Shown piece by piece: positions 8,744 to 17,307 of a DNA stretch of 64,000 bases; position 1 is the first letter of the stretch, and each line of letters opens with the position of its first letter. This DNA comes from an uncultured Chloroflexota bacterium. GTDB lineage: Bacteria; Chloroflexota; Anaerolineae; Aggregatilineales; Phototrophicaceae. Both the position numbers and the translations under genes were made by a program. The notes under the pieces are model-generated. The model worked only from the letters and a program-made list of their open reading frames with translations. It did no database searches and had not been told where the DNA came from. The stretch spans positions 62,001 to 126,000 of the forward strand of contig CALJKV010000110.1 in the NCBI GenBank assembly GCA_937974245.1. Direction: 5' to 3'.

Positions 8744-8890
8744 ATGATGTATCAACCGCGTGAAGAAGGCCAGGGTCTGGTTGAGTACGCGCTCATCCTC
8801 GTGCTGGTCGCAGTCGTCGTCATCGTTATTCTGGCTCTGCTTGGCCCGGCTATCGGTAACATCTTCTCCAACATCGTCAACACCCTCTAA
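8744..8890 (+). CDS. Flp/Fap-type pilin, second copy
   Basis: A 48-residue Flp pilin identical to the first copy from residue 6 onward; only the first residues differ (MMYQP versus MLYMP). The prepilin-peptidase site EEG/QGLVEY is retained. From 8759 to 8951 the DNA is identical to 8340-8532, including every synonymous position and the terminator, whereas the upstream sequence is unrelated. The first of two adjacent ATG codons is used here, and a GGGG-rich stretch about 13 bases upstream is the only ribosome-binding-site candidate. Confidence 0.92.
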   Translation: MMYQPREEGQGLVEYALILVLVAVVVIVILALLGPAIGNIFSNIVNTL

Positions 8891-8921
8891 TCATCTCAGG
8901 TTCATCCGTTTTAGTCTGAAG

Positions 8922-8951
8922 ACCCTCGCGTTTTGCGGGGGTTTTCGTTTT
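8922..8951 (+). terminator. Terminator of the second pilin gene
   Basis: An exact copy of the hairpin and T-tract at 8503-8532. Confidence 0.92.
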
Positions 8952-9038
8952 TCCGCCCAGTGGCGCGGTATTAGACCATGTGCTGCGCGATATGTTAAAC
9001 TCCTCTTATGATCCATTTAACAGTCGGAAGGTGAAGCC

Positions 9039-9527
9039 GTGCGCATATCAGATTGCATGATTACGACTGTCTATACGATTCATGAAGAAGCCCTGCTCGG
9101 AGAGGCAATGCAGATTATCGCCGATCATTTGATTGCCATCTTGCCAGTAGTGAACGGCCAACATCAACTGGTGGGGATACTGGTTTTAGATGATATTCTC
9201 TCGTTTTTTATGCCCCATTTCGTCAAACTCTTGCGTTCAGCAGATTTTATCCACGATTACGGAATTCTGGAGACCGGGCGCAAGCGACCTCATCTCGCCA
9301 AGCGGCAGTGCCGGGAAGTCATGCGCCAACCGTATTGTGTTGAAGAAAGCGGCGGCTTGATGCCGGCGATGGTTCTCATGCATAAGCACCATGTCTCTGA
9401 TATCCCGGTGGTCAATGCCGAAAAACAGGTAGTCGGGCTGGTTTCACGCGGGCGGGTTGGCAGCCTGTTCCTGCGCGATTGGCTTGAGCACTTTGAGGAA
9501 AGGACAACAGACGCACCACATGAATGA
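9039..9527 (+). CDS. CBS-domain pair protein
   Basis: A 162-residue protein made of two CBS motifs. The first is about residues 1-60 (ISDCMITTVYTIHEEALLGE, then GQHQLVGILVLDDI). The second is about 95-150 (REVMRQPYCVEESGGLMPA, then SDIPVVNAEKQVVGLVSRG). Such pairs bind adenosine nucleotides and often control a neighbouring transporter. The start is GTG with GGAAGG upstream. The last codons overlap the start of the following SLC13-type carrier by eight bases, which implies translational coupling and a regulatory role for that carrier. Confidence 0.88.
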   Translation: MRISDCMITTVYTIHEEALLGEAMQIIADHLIAILPVVNGQHQLVGILVLDDILSFFMPHFVKLLRSADFIHDYGILETGRKRPHLAKRQCREVMRQPYCVEESGGLMPAMVLMHKHHVSDIPVVNAEKQVVGLVSRGRVGSLFLRDWLEHFEERTTDAPHE

Positions 9528-10809
9528 AGCCATCGCTGTAGGCATTTTTGCAGTTACATTAGTTTCGATCTTTCTGGAAAAATGGCACCGTGTCGTTGTT
9601 TCGGCGTTGGGCGCGTCTGCCATGGTGCTGGCGGGGCACATCTGGGGGTTTTTCAACGAAGAAACGGCGATTGAAGCGGTTGAGTTTGAAACCATTGCCT
9701 TGCTGCTAAGTATGATGATTATCATCTCCCTGTTCCGCAGGACTGGCTTTTTTGAATACCTGGCAATCAAAGTCGCGCAGTACAGTGGCGGCAGTCTCGT
9801 CCGGTTGATGCTGATGCTCGGTGTGACGACTTCGCTGCTATCCATGTTCCTGGATAACGTCACGACCATTGTGCTGATGTCCCCGATGATTGTGTTGATT
9901 GCGGAACTGATGGGTGTCTCGCCCATTCCACTCCTCATCTCTCAGGCGATTTTTTCTAACATTGGCGGCATGGCGACCCTGGTGGGTGACCCGCCCAACA
10001 TTCTGATCGGCTCGGCCTCGCACCTGACTTTTAGTGATTTCCTGGTCAAAATGGGGCCAATCACCCTGGCTGTATGGGCTGCCGCCTACCTGGTGTTTCG
10101 TTATCTGTTTCGCGGGTATCGTGTATCTGCCGGGGGCGAAAACCGCCATGCCTTGACACATCTGAGTGCCCCAGAAGCCCTGACCGACCCGACCAATGCC
10201 CTCCGGTTATTTATCGTTCTGACAGGCGTCATTGCCCTGTTTTTTGTGGAAAACACGCTCCACCTGGCACCGGCTTTCGCCGCTTTCACCGGGGCGGCGA
10301 TTGCCCTGGCCTGGACTCAATTCGACATTCATGAGACCCTGGCGGATATTGAGTGGGATGTGCTGCTGTTCTTTACGGCGCTCTTTGTCCTGGTGGGCGG
10401 ATTGGAAGGCGCCGGGGTCTTGGAAAAGATCACTGAGATTATTTTTGAGTTTCAGGACACGTCGCCCGTTCTCCTGGGGCTAATTATCCTGTGGGCGATG
10501 GTCATTTTATCGGCGCTGGTGGATAACATCCCTATAACGATTGCGGTGATCCCCATTATTCTATCATTAGGCGCAAGGGGGATGAACACCACGCCACTGT
10601 GGTGGGCGATTGCGCTGGGCGCGGGCTTAGGTGGTAACGCCACGCCAATCGGTTCAACCGCTAATGTGCTGGTTATTTCATTGAGCGAGCGTACCGAACA
10701 CCCGATTACGACTCGGCAATGGTTGGTACACGGGGTGCCGGTGGTCGTGGCCTCAACCGTTGTTGCCAGTATCCTGTATGTTGTGTTGTTCGATTTCCTG
10801 AGTACGTAA
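9520..10809 (+). CDS. SLC13/ArsB-NhaD superfamily ion transporter
   Basis: The chosen ATG at 9520 overlaps the CBS gene and gives 429 residues. The protein has about 11-12 membrane helices and the duplicated hairpin motifs of the ion-transporter superfamily: LDNVTTIVLMSP in the first half, LVGDPPNILIGS just after it, and LVDNIPITIAVIP plus GNATPIGSTANV in the second half. This pattern is that of P-protein/ArsB/NhaD-type permeases. Substrate (dicarboxylate, sodium or arsenite) cannot be assigned. The overlapping CBS-domain gene may supply nucleotide-dependent control. Confidence 0.88.
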   Translation: MNEAIAVGIFAVTLVSIFLEKWHRVVVSALGASAMVLAGHIWGFFNEETAIEAVEFETIALLLSMMIIISLFRRTGFFEYLAIKVAQYSGGSLVRLMLMLGVTTSLLSMFLDNVTTIVLMSPMIVLIAELMGVSPIPLLISQAIFSNIGGMATLVGDPPNILIGSASHLTFSDFLVKMGPITLAVWAAAYLVFRYLFRGYRVSAGGENRHALTHLSAPEALTDPTNALRLFIVLTGVIALFFVENTLHLAPAFAAFTGAAIALAWTQFDIHETLADIEWDVLLFFTALFVLVGGLEGAGVLEKITEIIFEFQDTSPVLLGLIILWAMVILSALVDNIPITIAVIPIILSLGARGMNTTPLWWAIALGAGLGGNATPIGSTANVLVISLSERTEHPITTRQWLVHGVPVVVASTVVASILYVVLFDFLST

Positions 10810-10892
10810 TCTCAGCCCGCAAAATCCGCCTTGTTTTTTTAGCCGCCGGGTAGTTCAATTAGGCGGCTGAACTGTTTTGAGAGGGGAAGTGC

Positions 10893-11900
10893 ATGATGAA
10901 TGGATATATTCGAGTTGGGATTTACGGCGCGTCGGGGTACGCGGGCATTGAACTGGTAGATATTCTGGTACGCCATCCCCGGGTGACAATTGTTTTTGCG
11001 ACCTCCAATACTTATGCCGGGGAGACTGTGCCGGGAACGCCGCTGGCCTACATCCCGCACACACAGGCAAACCTCTCTGATGTGGATGTGGTGTTCCTGG
11101 CGCTACCGCATAAAGCCTCGGCACCGGTAGCGGCGGCGGCGCTGCAAGCAGGCGTGAAGGTGGTAGATTTGTCGGCGGATTTACGCCTGAACACGCCGGA
11201 AGCCTACGAGCGCTGGTATCAAACGCCGCATCCTAACCCAGAGCTGTTGCCTGTCCCCTATGGTTTGCCGGAGATCAACCGGGCGCAAATTCCAGACAGC
11301 CCGGTCATTGCCGCGCCGGGCTGCTACCCCACGACTACAATTCTGGGGCTTTACCCCCTGCTGCAAGCCCATGTTCTGCTGGATGGAGCGCCGATCATCG
11401 TGGATGCCAAGTCCGGCGTTTCTGGCGCGGGGCGTGAACCGAAGCCCAACACCCATTTTGTTGAAGTCTTTAGCAATTTTTCACCGTATAATCCGGGACG
11501 TTCGCACCGGCATGTCGGTGAAATTGAGCAGGAGATCAACAAGCTGAACGGGGCAGTCGGGCCGCTGATCTTCACGCCGCATCTGCTGCCGGTTGACCGG
11601 GGTCTGATGGCGAGCATCTATGTGACGCTCAAAGATGGGTTTACCAGTGACGAGGCTCAGGGGCTTTACGAGGAAACTTACCAGCATGAGCCGCTGGTTA
11701 CGGTGCTGCCGCCCAAACAGCAGGCGACGCTGCGCCATGTGGTGCGGACGAACGGCTGCGTGATCAGTCTGACACCGGTCACGGAGCGGTATCTGCACAT
11801 CACAAGCGTGACCGACAACCTGCGTAAAGGGGCGTCCGGGCAGGCGGTGCAGTGCTTCAACCTGATGTTCGGTTTGCCGGAAACCACCGCGCTGATGTAA
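10893..11900 (+). CDS. argC: N-acetyl-gamma-glutamyl-phosphate reductase
   Basis: ArgC reduces N-acetylglutamyl-5-phosphate with NADPH in arginine biosynthesis. At 335 residues it has the expected length. An NADP-binding loop GIYGASGYAGIE occupies residues 9-20, and the catalytic cysteine C144 sits in AAPGCYPTT. The C-terminal family sequence RFxLHxT is represented by the region around PLIFTPHLLPVDRG. GAGGGG lies upstream of the double ATG. No other arg genes lie beside it, so the arginine pathway is dispersed in this genome. Confidence 0.95.
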   Translation: MMNGYIRVGIYGASGYAGIELVDILVRHPRVTIVFATSNTYAGETVPGTPLAYIPHTQANLSDVDVVFLALPHKASAPVAAAALQAGVKVVDLSADLRLNTPEAYERWYQTPHPNPELLPVPYGLPEINRAQIPDSPVIAAPGCYPTTTILGLYPLLQAHVLLDGAPIIVDAKSGVSGAGREPKPNTHFVEVFSNFSPYNPGRSHRHVGEIEQEINKLNGAVGPLIFTPHLLPVDRGLMASIYVTLKDGFTSDEAQGLYEETYQHEPLVTVLPPKQQATLRHVVRTNGCVISLTPVTERYLHITSVTDNLRKGASGQAVQCFNLMFGLPETTALM

Positions 11901-11938
11901 TGGTGTCTTCTGGAACTTAACCTGAAGCGGACAGGGGG

Positions 11939-13042
11939 TTAATCCTGTCCCGGTTGCTTGTTGTTCACGGTGTAAGGGCTGATAATCCCTTCTTCCGCGC
12001 CCATCATCCGGCGGATTTGCTCCAATTCTTCCGGCGAGAGATCGGCCAATGCCGCCTCTGCCGGGTCCTGGGGTTCTGTGCCGAAGGCTTTGTGGAAGGC
12101 AATCCACTGGTATTGCAGGTTCGTCATGTTGTACAGCAGCATATTGGGGTTGATACCACGCGGCAGCATATCTCGTGGGCGGGTGAGCAAAATACTGGCG
12201 AACATCAACACGACGCCGAAAACCTGCATCTGGTTCAGGCGATCACCCAGGATGGCGAACGAAAGCACGAGCGCGACGCCGATCTCGGTCAGCGACAGTA
12301 CTGCAGTTTCCAGTCCGCCCAGAAACTTGACACCCGCAAACAAGGCCAACCGTGATAAGGCAGTGCTAATCCCCAGCGCGAAAATTGGCGGCAAAATCGC
12401 GCCGATCAACTCAAGCTGTTCGGGTAGATGTGGTGTGCCAACCCCTAACCATACCATCGTTACGACAACCGCCATCGTAGTCAGGGTGTAAAGTGTCACT
12501 GTCGGCGCTGGCATCTCGTAGAGTACGTATTGGCTTAAAATCACCGTCCCCGCAAACATCAGGGCGCTGCCCAGCATCAACCCGACGCCCAACCAATCTA
12601 CGGGGCTGTCACCAAAACCCGTGAGAATCAGCAGAGCGATTGTCGCCAGCGTGATTCGCAGCACTACCCGCCAACTCAAACGCTCACCACCGAGCAGTGA
12701 CAGCAGCACCGCGAAAATCAGGTACATGCCGTTCAGAAGCTGCACCAGTGATGCATCCAGGCGGCCCAGCCCACTGTAATAGAATAGCGAACCGATACCG
12801 TTGACGGTACCGATCACCATACAGCCCAGCATTCCTGCCGGGTAGATGAAAATGAACCGGCGGGCGAATAATGCGAACAGTATCCAGAGGAGCAGTACGG
12901 AGATAACGGTGCGCCAGGCAGCGACGGTGAAGGGGTCTGCCCCTTCGTTAATCGCCATTTTCCCGAAAACCGGAGCAACCCCCAGAAAGAGTGGGGTGAG
13001 AAAGGCCGTCAGAACAGCCCGTGCGTATTGTTTTTGGCGCAT
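11939..13042 (-). CDS. EamA-domain (DMT superfamily) transporter
   Basis: A 367-residue drug/metabolite-type exporter with ten predicted membrane helices in two EamA repeats (about residues 10-145 and 155-290). Typical signatures are PVFGKMAINEGADPF and SALMFAGTVILSQYV. A cytoplasmic tail of about 70 residues after the last helix is longer than usual and rich in acidic residues. It lies 104 bases downstream of the histidine kinase on the same strand, so co-transcription is possible. Substrate unknown. Confidence 0.88.
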   Translation of the reverse strand: MRQKQYARAVLTAFLTPLFLGVAPVFGKMAINEGADPFTVAAWRTVISVLLLWILFALFARRFIFIYPAGMLGCMVIGTVNGIGSLFYYSGLGRLDASLVQLLNGMYLIFAVLLSLLGGERLSWRVVLRITLATIALLILTGFGDSPVDWLGVGLMLGSALMFAGTVILSQYVLYEMPAPTVTLYTLTTMAVVVTMVWLGVGTPHLPEQLELIGAILPPIFALGISTALSRLALFAGVKFLGGLETAVLSLTEIGVALVLSFAILGDRLNQMQVFGVVLMFASILLTRPRDMLPRGINPNMLLYNMTNLQYQWIAFHKAFGTEPQDPAEAALADLSPEELEQIRRMMGAEEGIISPYTVNNKQPGQD

Positions 13043-13146
13043 TCGTTTACTACCGTTTCATCTCAAGCCAGGTATTTAGGAAGGGCACAAGCAGCACTCC
13101 CTGTACAGATGACCACTTCACGGGTAACAGGCAGCGGCGAAAGCCC

Positions 13147-14424
13147 CTATGCCTGGCTCGCTGTTGTTGTCGCCTTTGCCGCCGTTTCCACTGTCGGCAG
13201 CACGACAATAAATTCACTGCCCGGACATGCTTCCGGGTCAAGCCCGGGGCTTTCCACCCAGATACGCCCGCCGTGTGCCTCAACGATGCCCTGGCAGATC
13301 GCCAAGCCCAGTCCCAAGCCCCCTCCGCGAAATTGAACTTTGCTGGTGGAATGGAGTTGGGTATCCCCGGCAGTGTGAAACCGTTCAAAAATGCGGGTTT
13401 GCTCGTCAAGAGCAATGCCGATGCCCGTATCCCGCACGCTGATGCGAATTGAGTGTTCAGTGGCGCTGGCCGTCAGGTAAATGTCACCGCCGTCGGGCGT
13501 GTATTTGATCGCATTTTCCAGTAAATTTCCGAACACCAGTAGCAGCAGGTCGCTATCAGCTCGCATCCGATCCGGCCAGGTTGTGCGGTCAAAGTGAATT
13601 TTGACAGGCCGAGCATACAGGATGCTCTCGCGATCTTTAATGGTCTTTTCCATCACCATGCCGGGGTTGACCGGGCCGATAGAGAGATCAATCTGGTGGG
13701 TCATAATCCGGCTGATCGTCAGAATCTCGTTGATGATCCGCTGCATACGAGTGATGGCTTCCTGCAAGCCCACCATCAGGGTTTGTGTTCCGGGGTCGGT
13801 CTGGATTAAGGTTTTAACGGGAGACGAATCTTCCAGCAGGCGGCTGTAGCCGTATACCAGTGTCAGGGGAGTCCGCAGTTCATGAGCGGTAAGCTGGATG
13901 AAGGTATCTTTCATCTTATCCAACCGCCGCAGCGCATTGTTGCTGGATTCCAGCTCGCGAATTTGCTTTTCCAGACGCCCGACAACCTCTTGTACATAGC
14001 GTGTCTGTGCCTGAGAAAGGTTGGCAGCTTCAATAAAATCCTGTCCGCCTTTTAGATAAAACTCCAGCTTGGCCGGCAGCGTCTCAACATCAACGGGCTT
14101 GGTCAGATAACCATTTGCCCCGGCGGCCATCGCCATATTGCGGGCTTCGTCGTAGGCCTGAGCGGTGAGCGCCACAATCGGCGTCTTTTTAAAACGCACA
14201 TCGCTGCGCAGGGTTGTCGTCAATTCACGACCACTCAAATCCGGCAGATTAATATCCGTCAGAATCAAGTCGGGGGTTTCTCGACGGGCAATATCAATCC
14301 CTTCCAACCCGCGTTCTGCGATCAGCACCCGGTATCCGGCATGGCGTAATGTGCGTTCTACTAATGATCGGCTCGCCGGGTCATCTTCTATATACAGGAT
14401 TGTTTGAACAAGCAGGGTGGACAT
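13147..14424 (-). CDS. Receiver-histidine kinase hybrid protein
   Basis: This 425-residue cytosolic protein starts with a receiver domain (about 8-125; acidic pocket E13-D14-D15, phospho-acceptor D57, K109). A short coiled-coil linker and a HisKA domain follow, with H181 in LTAHELRTPL. The HATPase domain carries an N-box (NLLENAIKYTPDG), G1 (VRDTGIGI) and G2 (GGGLGLGLAI). No membrane or sensor domain is present. The receiver-first order suggests it acts as an intermediate in a phosphorelay whose sensor is elsewhere. AAGGGG precedes the ATG. A GAF protein is transcribed divergently. Confidence 0.93.
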   Translation of the reverse strand: MSTLLVQTILYIEDDPASRSLVERTLRHAGYRVLIAERGLEGIDIARRETPDLILTDINLPDLSGRELTTTLRSDVRFKKTPIVALTAQAYDEARNMAMAAGANGYLTKPVDVETLPAKLEFYLKGGQDFIEAANLSQAQTRYVQEVVGRLEKQIRELESSNNALRRLDKMKDTFIQLTAHELRTPLTLVYGYSRLLEDSSPVKTLIQTDPGTQTLMVGLQEAITRMQRIINEILTISRIMTHQIDLSIGPVNPGMVMEKTIKDRESILYARPVKIHFDRTTWPDRMRADSDLLLLVFGNLLENAIKYTPDGGDIYLTASATEHSIRISVRDTGIGIALDEQTRIFERFHTAGDTQLHSTSKVQFRGGGLGLGLAICQGIVEAHGGRIWVESPGLDPEACPGSEFIVVLPTVETAAKATTTASQA

Positions 14425-14790
14425 GCAGCCCCTTTGTTGTCAATGTTACTTGGCACAAGATGAAGAATAACACCAATCTTATCATATCCCCAGAATAGCG
14501 TCCTAAGGGTAAAAGTTTCAAGTCCACCTAGCGTGCAATGGACTGCCACCCGGTTCAGTATAAACTTTACTTTTCAAACGAACAATCTGAAATCACGGAT
14601 TCTTTTCATTGGTTCGCGCTTGTATTCTAATGCACATGAGGGAATAGTGCGAACATTGGGCACTGTCGCTGTGACCCCCGCAACCCTCCGTTTCCCCGGC
14701 GGGTACTTTGCGCCCATTTCGGTGATTTGCAAAATGCATTACAATATCTTAACGATAGGTTGTTTAGACAATCTCAGGAAAGAGGGCGCG
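14425..14790. other. Divergent intergenic region between the kinase and GAF genes
   Basis: A frame open from 14533 runs into the GAF gene, but its first 86 codons have no ribosome-binding site and no domain, so I treat this 366-base region as the shared promoter area. No clear operator palindrome is visible. Confidence 0.5.
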
Positions 14791-15399
14791 ATGGTGACGA
14801 ATCCGATGGTTGTACTGCGGCGCGAAAACGCCCGCTTACAAACCGAAAACGACCAAATAAAGGAAGAACTCGGCAATCTGCGTGAGTTTGTCCGCATTTT
14901 AACGCACCTGGAAGCGCTGACTCGTAAAATTCAGAAAGATACCGAACTCAAGCCGCTTCTGGAAGACCTATTTGAGCAGGCACTCAAGCTGTTGAATGCA
15001 CCCGATGGCTCATTGCTCATTCTGGATGAAGAAACAAATGAGTTAGCGTTTGTCGTGGTGCGGGGCGCACTCAAGGAAAACCTCACTGGTTACCGGATTT
15101 CGGCAGAAGAGGGAATTGCCGGGTGGGTCATCAAACATTCCCAACCGGCCCTTGTGCGGGATGTCCGGCGGGATACGCGTTTTTCCCACATGGTGGATGA
15201 ACAATTCACGTTTCGTACCCAATCTATCGCCGCTGCCCCTTTGATTGGCGACCAGCGTGTGTTTGGTGTGGTTGAACTTTTGAACCAACCCGGTGATGAG
15301 CCGTTTTCCGAAAACGACATCGGGCTACTGAGTCTGCTCTGCCGCTTCTGGGGTGAGGCGTTGGCGGATATTGAGCGACGCACACCTGAAAAAGCGTAA
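14791..15399 (+). CDS. GAF-domain protein
   Basis: A 202-residue protein. The start at 14791 is chosen because AGGAAAGAGGG lies directly upstream. A short N-terminal coiled coil (RRENARLQTENDQIKEELGN) leads into a GAF domain covering about residues 55-190, with EEGIAGWVIKHSQPALVRDV and APLIGDQRVFGVVELLNQ being typical GAF strands. There is no output domain, so it probably acts as a dimeric sensor that docks on another protein. The divergently transcribed receiver-kinase is a candidate partner. Confidence 0.85.
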   Translation: MVTNPMVVLRRENARLQTENDQIKEELGNLREFVRILTHLEALTRKIQKDTELKPLLEDLFEQALKLLNAPDGSLLILDEETNELAFVVVRGALKENLTGYRISAEEGIAGWVIKHSQPALVRDVRRDTRFSHMVDEQFTFRTQSIAAAPLIGDQRVFGVVELLNQPGDEPFSENDIGLLSLLCRFWGEALADIERRTPEKA

Positions 15400-15559
15400 A
15401 GACAGCCGTTCACTCTGAACGCCATCGGCATTTTCCGTCTTTTCCTCTACCGGCTTGTAGAGTTGCTTCGATTTGTCCCCCTATGCTGCAACCTTTTTAA
15501 ACCGACTGCGTATAGAACCATGAATATCAACATCAAGTCAGACCACGAGGGTTAAAAGC

Positions 15560-15985
15560 ATGGACTACAGTTACGACACAACCACGTATGAACTGGCCGA
15601 TACTGGCAAACGGTTGATTGCACTCATCATTGACAGCGTGATTCTGGGCACCATCACGGGGCTACTATTCGCTGGTGCAAGCTGGACGGGCGGCGCAGTA
15701 GGGCTGATGGGGACAATCCTCTACCAGTGGGCATTCCTGATACACAATAACGGCCAGACACCGGGCAAGATGCTCATGAACCTGCGGGTCATCAAGGCCG
15801 ATGGCAGCAAATTGACCGATATCGACGCGATTTTGCGGGCGGTGGGCTACCACATCAACAGTCTTTTCCTGATGCTGGGCTGGTTATGGGCGCTATGGGA
15901 TAGCAAACATCAGGGCTTCCATGACAAGATTGCGCGCACCTACGTCGTGATTGCCCGGCCTGAAAAGCAGAAGATTGTCCTGTAA
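15560..15985 (+). CDS. RDD-family membrane protein
   Basis: A 141-residue protein with the RDD signature: 'AdtGKRLIALIIDSVIL' at the first membrane helix, a second helix around LMGTILYQWAFL, and the conserved NNGQTPGKMLMNLRVI followed by DGSKLTDIDAILRA. A third helix precedes HQGFHDKIARTYVV. The function of RDD proteins is mostly unknown; some are linked to ion exchange. GAGGG lies eight bases upstream. It is monocistronic and converges with a tRNA gene. Confidence 0.9.
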   Translation: MDYSYDTTTYELADTGKRLIALIIDSVILGTITGLLFAGASWTGGAVGLMGTILYQWAFLIHNNGQTPGKMLMNLRVIKADGSKLTDIDAILRAVGYHINSLFLMLGWLWALWDSKHQGFHDKIARTYVVIARPEKQKIVL

Positions 15986-16011
15986 CCAATCATCATTATC
16001 TCTCAGAAAAC

Positions 16012-16037
16012 ACAAAGGGGCATACAAGCCCCTTTGT
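16012..16037. terminator. Bidirectional terminator between the RDD gene and the tRNA
   Basis: A 10-bp perfect stem (ACAAAGGGGC / GCCCCTTTGT) with a 6-base loop lies between convergent genes. T/G-rich sequence on one side and A-rich sequence on the other make it suited to both directions. Confidence 0.8.
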
Positions 16038-16042
16038 TGTGT

Positions 16043-16117
16043 TGGTGGGCGTAGTAGGAGTCGAACCTACAACTGGCCGGTTATGAGCCGGATACTCTGC
16101 CATTGAGTTATACGCCC
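16043..16117 (-). tRNA. tRNA with CAU anticodon (elongator Met or Ile2)
   Basis: Minus-strand cloverleaf: a 7-bp acceptor GGGCGTA/TACGCCC, D-arm ACTC/GAGT, anticodon loop CTCATAA (anticodon CAT) on a CCGG/CCGG stem, and T-arm GTAGG TTCGACT CCTAC. Discriminator A and an encoded CCA complete it. The G1-C72 pair and the absence of the three-GC anticodon stem exclude initiator tRNA. Elongator Met and lysidine-modified Ile2 cannot be separated from sequence alone. The outermost anticodon-stem pair appears mismatched (T-C). Confidence 0.92.
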
Positions 16118-16526
16118 TGAATCATGCTCATTGTAGAATTTTTGCCCTCTCAGGTCAATGCTGCGAATATAGAACCCTGATTTCAGGTCATCATATTCTT
16201 ATAGATGTTACACAGTTCACCGGGCAGGCAGCGCCCAGGACGCGACATAGCACGTTTCTAACAGCAGATCCGCATTTAATTTTAATCCACATAAGCCCAC
16301 TGTTCTATGGTAAACCAAGTATATACAAGCGATCATCAACGTTTCACTTATTTCAGTCGGCTACACATTTGCTCATTCTAACGCTGGAATACGCTCTTCA
16401 TTTGCGGATTTCCGCCGTACCCCACTTGCGCACTATATCACGGCGTGATACATTAAGTTTGAGATTTGTAACGTGCGGGTTAGGGATGGTTTAAACCGCC
16501 GAAATAACCACAAAAGGATAAAGCGG
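16118..16526. other. Intergenic region upstream of the response regulator
   Basis: This 409-base divergent region holds the tRNA promoter on one side and the response regulator promoter on the other. The only structure I see is the palindrome at 16436-16450. No further gene is apparent. Confidence 0.5.
16436..16450. promoter_or_regulatory. Palindrome upstream of the response regulator
   Basis: TATCAC and GTGATA face each other across GGC, about 77 bases before the regulator start. This could be an operator, possibly autoregulatory. It is short, so chance is not excluded. Confidence 0.35.
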
Positions 16527-17213
16527 ATGACAGAGAAGATTCTCGTCATTGATGACGAAGAAACCACCGTGCAGCTTATTGGGCTTTTGTTAGAGCGCCG
16601 GGGCTATGAAGTTATTAAGGCGTTTCGTGCCGAGGATGGGCTGCGCAAAGCCTACCGGCACCAACCTGACCTGGTACTCCTGGATATTATGATGCCAGAT
16701 ATGGACGGCTGGGAAGTATGCCGCCGCTTGCGTGAAATGTCGGATGTGCCGATTATCTTTTTGACGGCGCGGGGCGAGGTGCGCGATGTGGTGCGCGGCC
16801 TGGAGATGGGCGCTGATGATTACATCGTCAAACCCTATGAAAATGATGAGTTGGTCGCCAGGGTGCGGGCGCACCTGCGCCGTTCTCCCCGGCCCAATAT
16901 CAGCGAGGAACTGGTGTTCAACGGCGGAGACTTTCGCATCAACTTTATGAACCGCGAGGTGTGGGTGCGTAACGAACTCAAGCACCTGACTCCTAAGGAA
17001 TTTAACCTTCTTGGGGTTCTGGTTCGGAACGCCGGGCGAGTGGTGACGCGTACCGAACTGGTGACGGAAGCCTGGGGGGAAGAATACGCCGACGCGATTG
17101 ATAGTCTCAAACTGTATGTGCACTATCTGCGCCAGAAGCTCGAAGCCGATGCTGACCACCCGGAATATATCATGACTTTGCGCGGTGTCGGCTATCGTTT
17201 TGTAAACCGGTAA
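16527..17213 (+). CDS. OmpR/PhoB-type response regulator
   Basis: A 228-residue regulator; the ATG at 16527 is chosen because AAGGA lies eight bases upstream. The receiver domain (3-118) has the acidic pair D9-D10, phospho-acceptor D53 in LVLLDIMMPD, and the lysine of VKPYENDE. The C-terminal winged helix (about 130-226) has HLTPKEFNLLGVL and the recognition region SLKLYVHYLRQKLE. No histidine kinase lies beside it. It is an orphan regulator unless served by a kinase elsewhere. Confidence 0.94.
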   Translation: MTEKILVIDDEETTVQLIGLLLERRGYEVIKAFRAEDGLRKAYRHQPDLVLLDIMMPDMDGWEVCRRLREMSDVPIIFLTARGEVRDVVRGLEMGADDYIVKPYENDELVARVRAHLRRSPRPNISEELVFNGGDFRINFMNREVWVRNELKHLTPKEFNLLGVLVRNAGRVVTRTELVTEAWGEEYADAIDSLKLYVHYLRQKLEADADHPEYIMTLRGVGYRFVNR

Positions 17214-17253
17214 GCATGGTTGATAAATCGAGACAATCTGTTCAGTAAATGAA

Positions 17254-17275
17254 AAGGGGCATCACACCGCCCCTT
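17254..17275 (+). terminator. Hairpin after the response regulator
   Basis: AAGGGGC (17254-17260) pairs with GCCCCTT (17269-17275). It is also placed to terminate the convergent glycosyltransferase gene. The sequence resembles the hairpins at 6061 and 16012. Confidence 0.7.
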
Positions 17276-17307
17276 GTGCTATGCATTGCAACTGTGCAAT
17301 ATCCCGC

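Noticed and set aside
10841..10868. Hairpin AGCCGCC/GGCGGCT upstream of argC
   Set aside because: Could be the terminator of the carrier gene, but the loop is long and the T-run precedes the stem instead of following it.
11929..11950. Hairpin GGACAGG/CCTGTCC as a terminator
   Set aside because: It overlaps the end of the EamA gene, lies between convergent genes and has no T-tract, so I did not annotate it.
16043..16117. Initiator tRNA-Met identity
   Set aside because: A G1-C72 pair is present and the three consecutive G-C pairs of initiator anticodon stems are absent.
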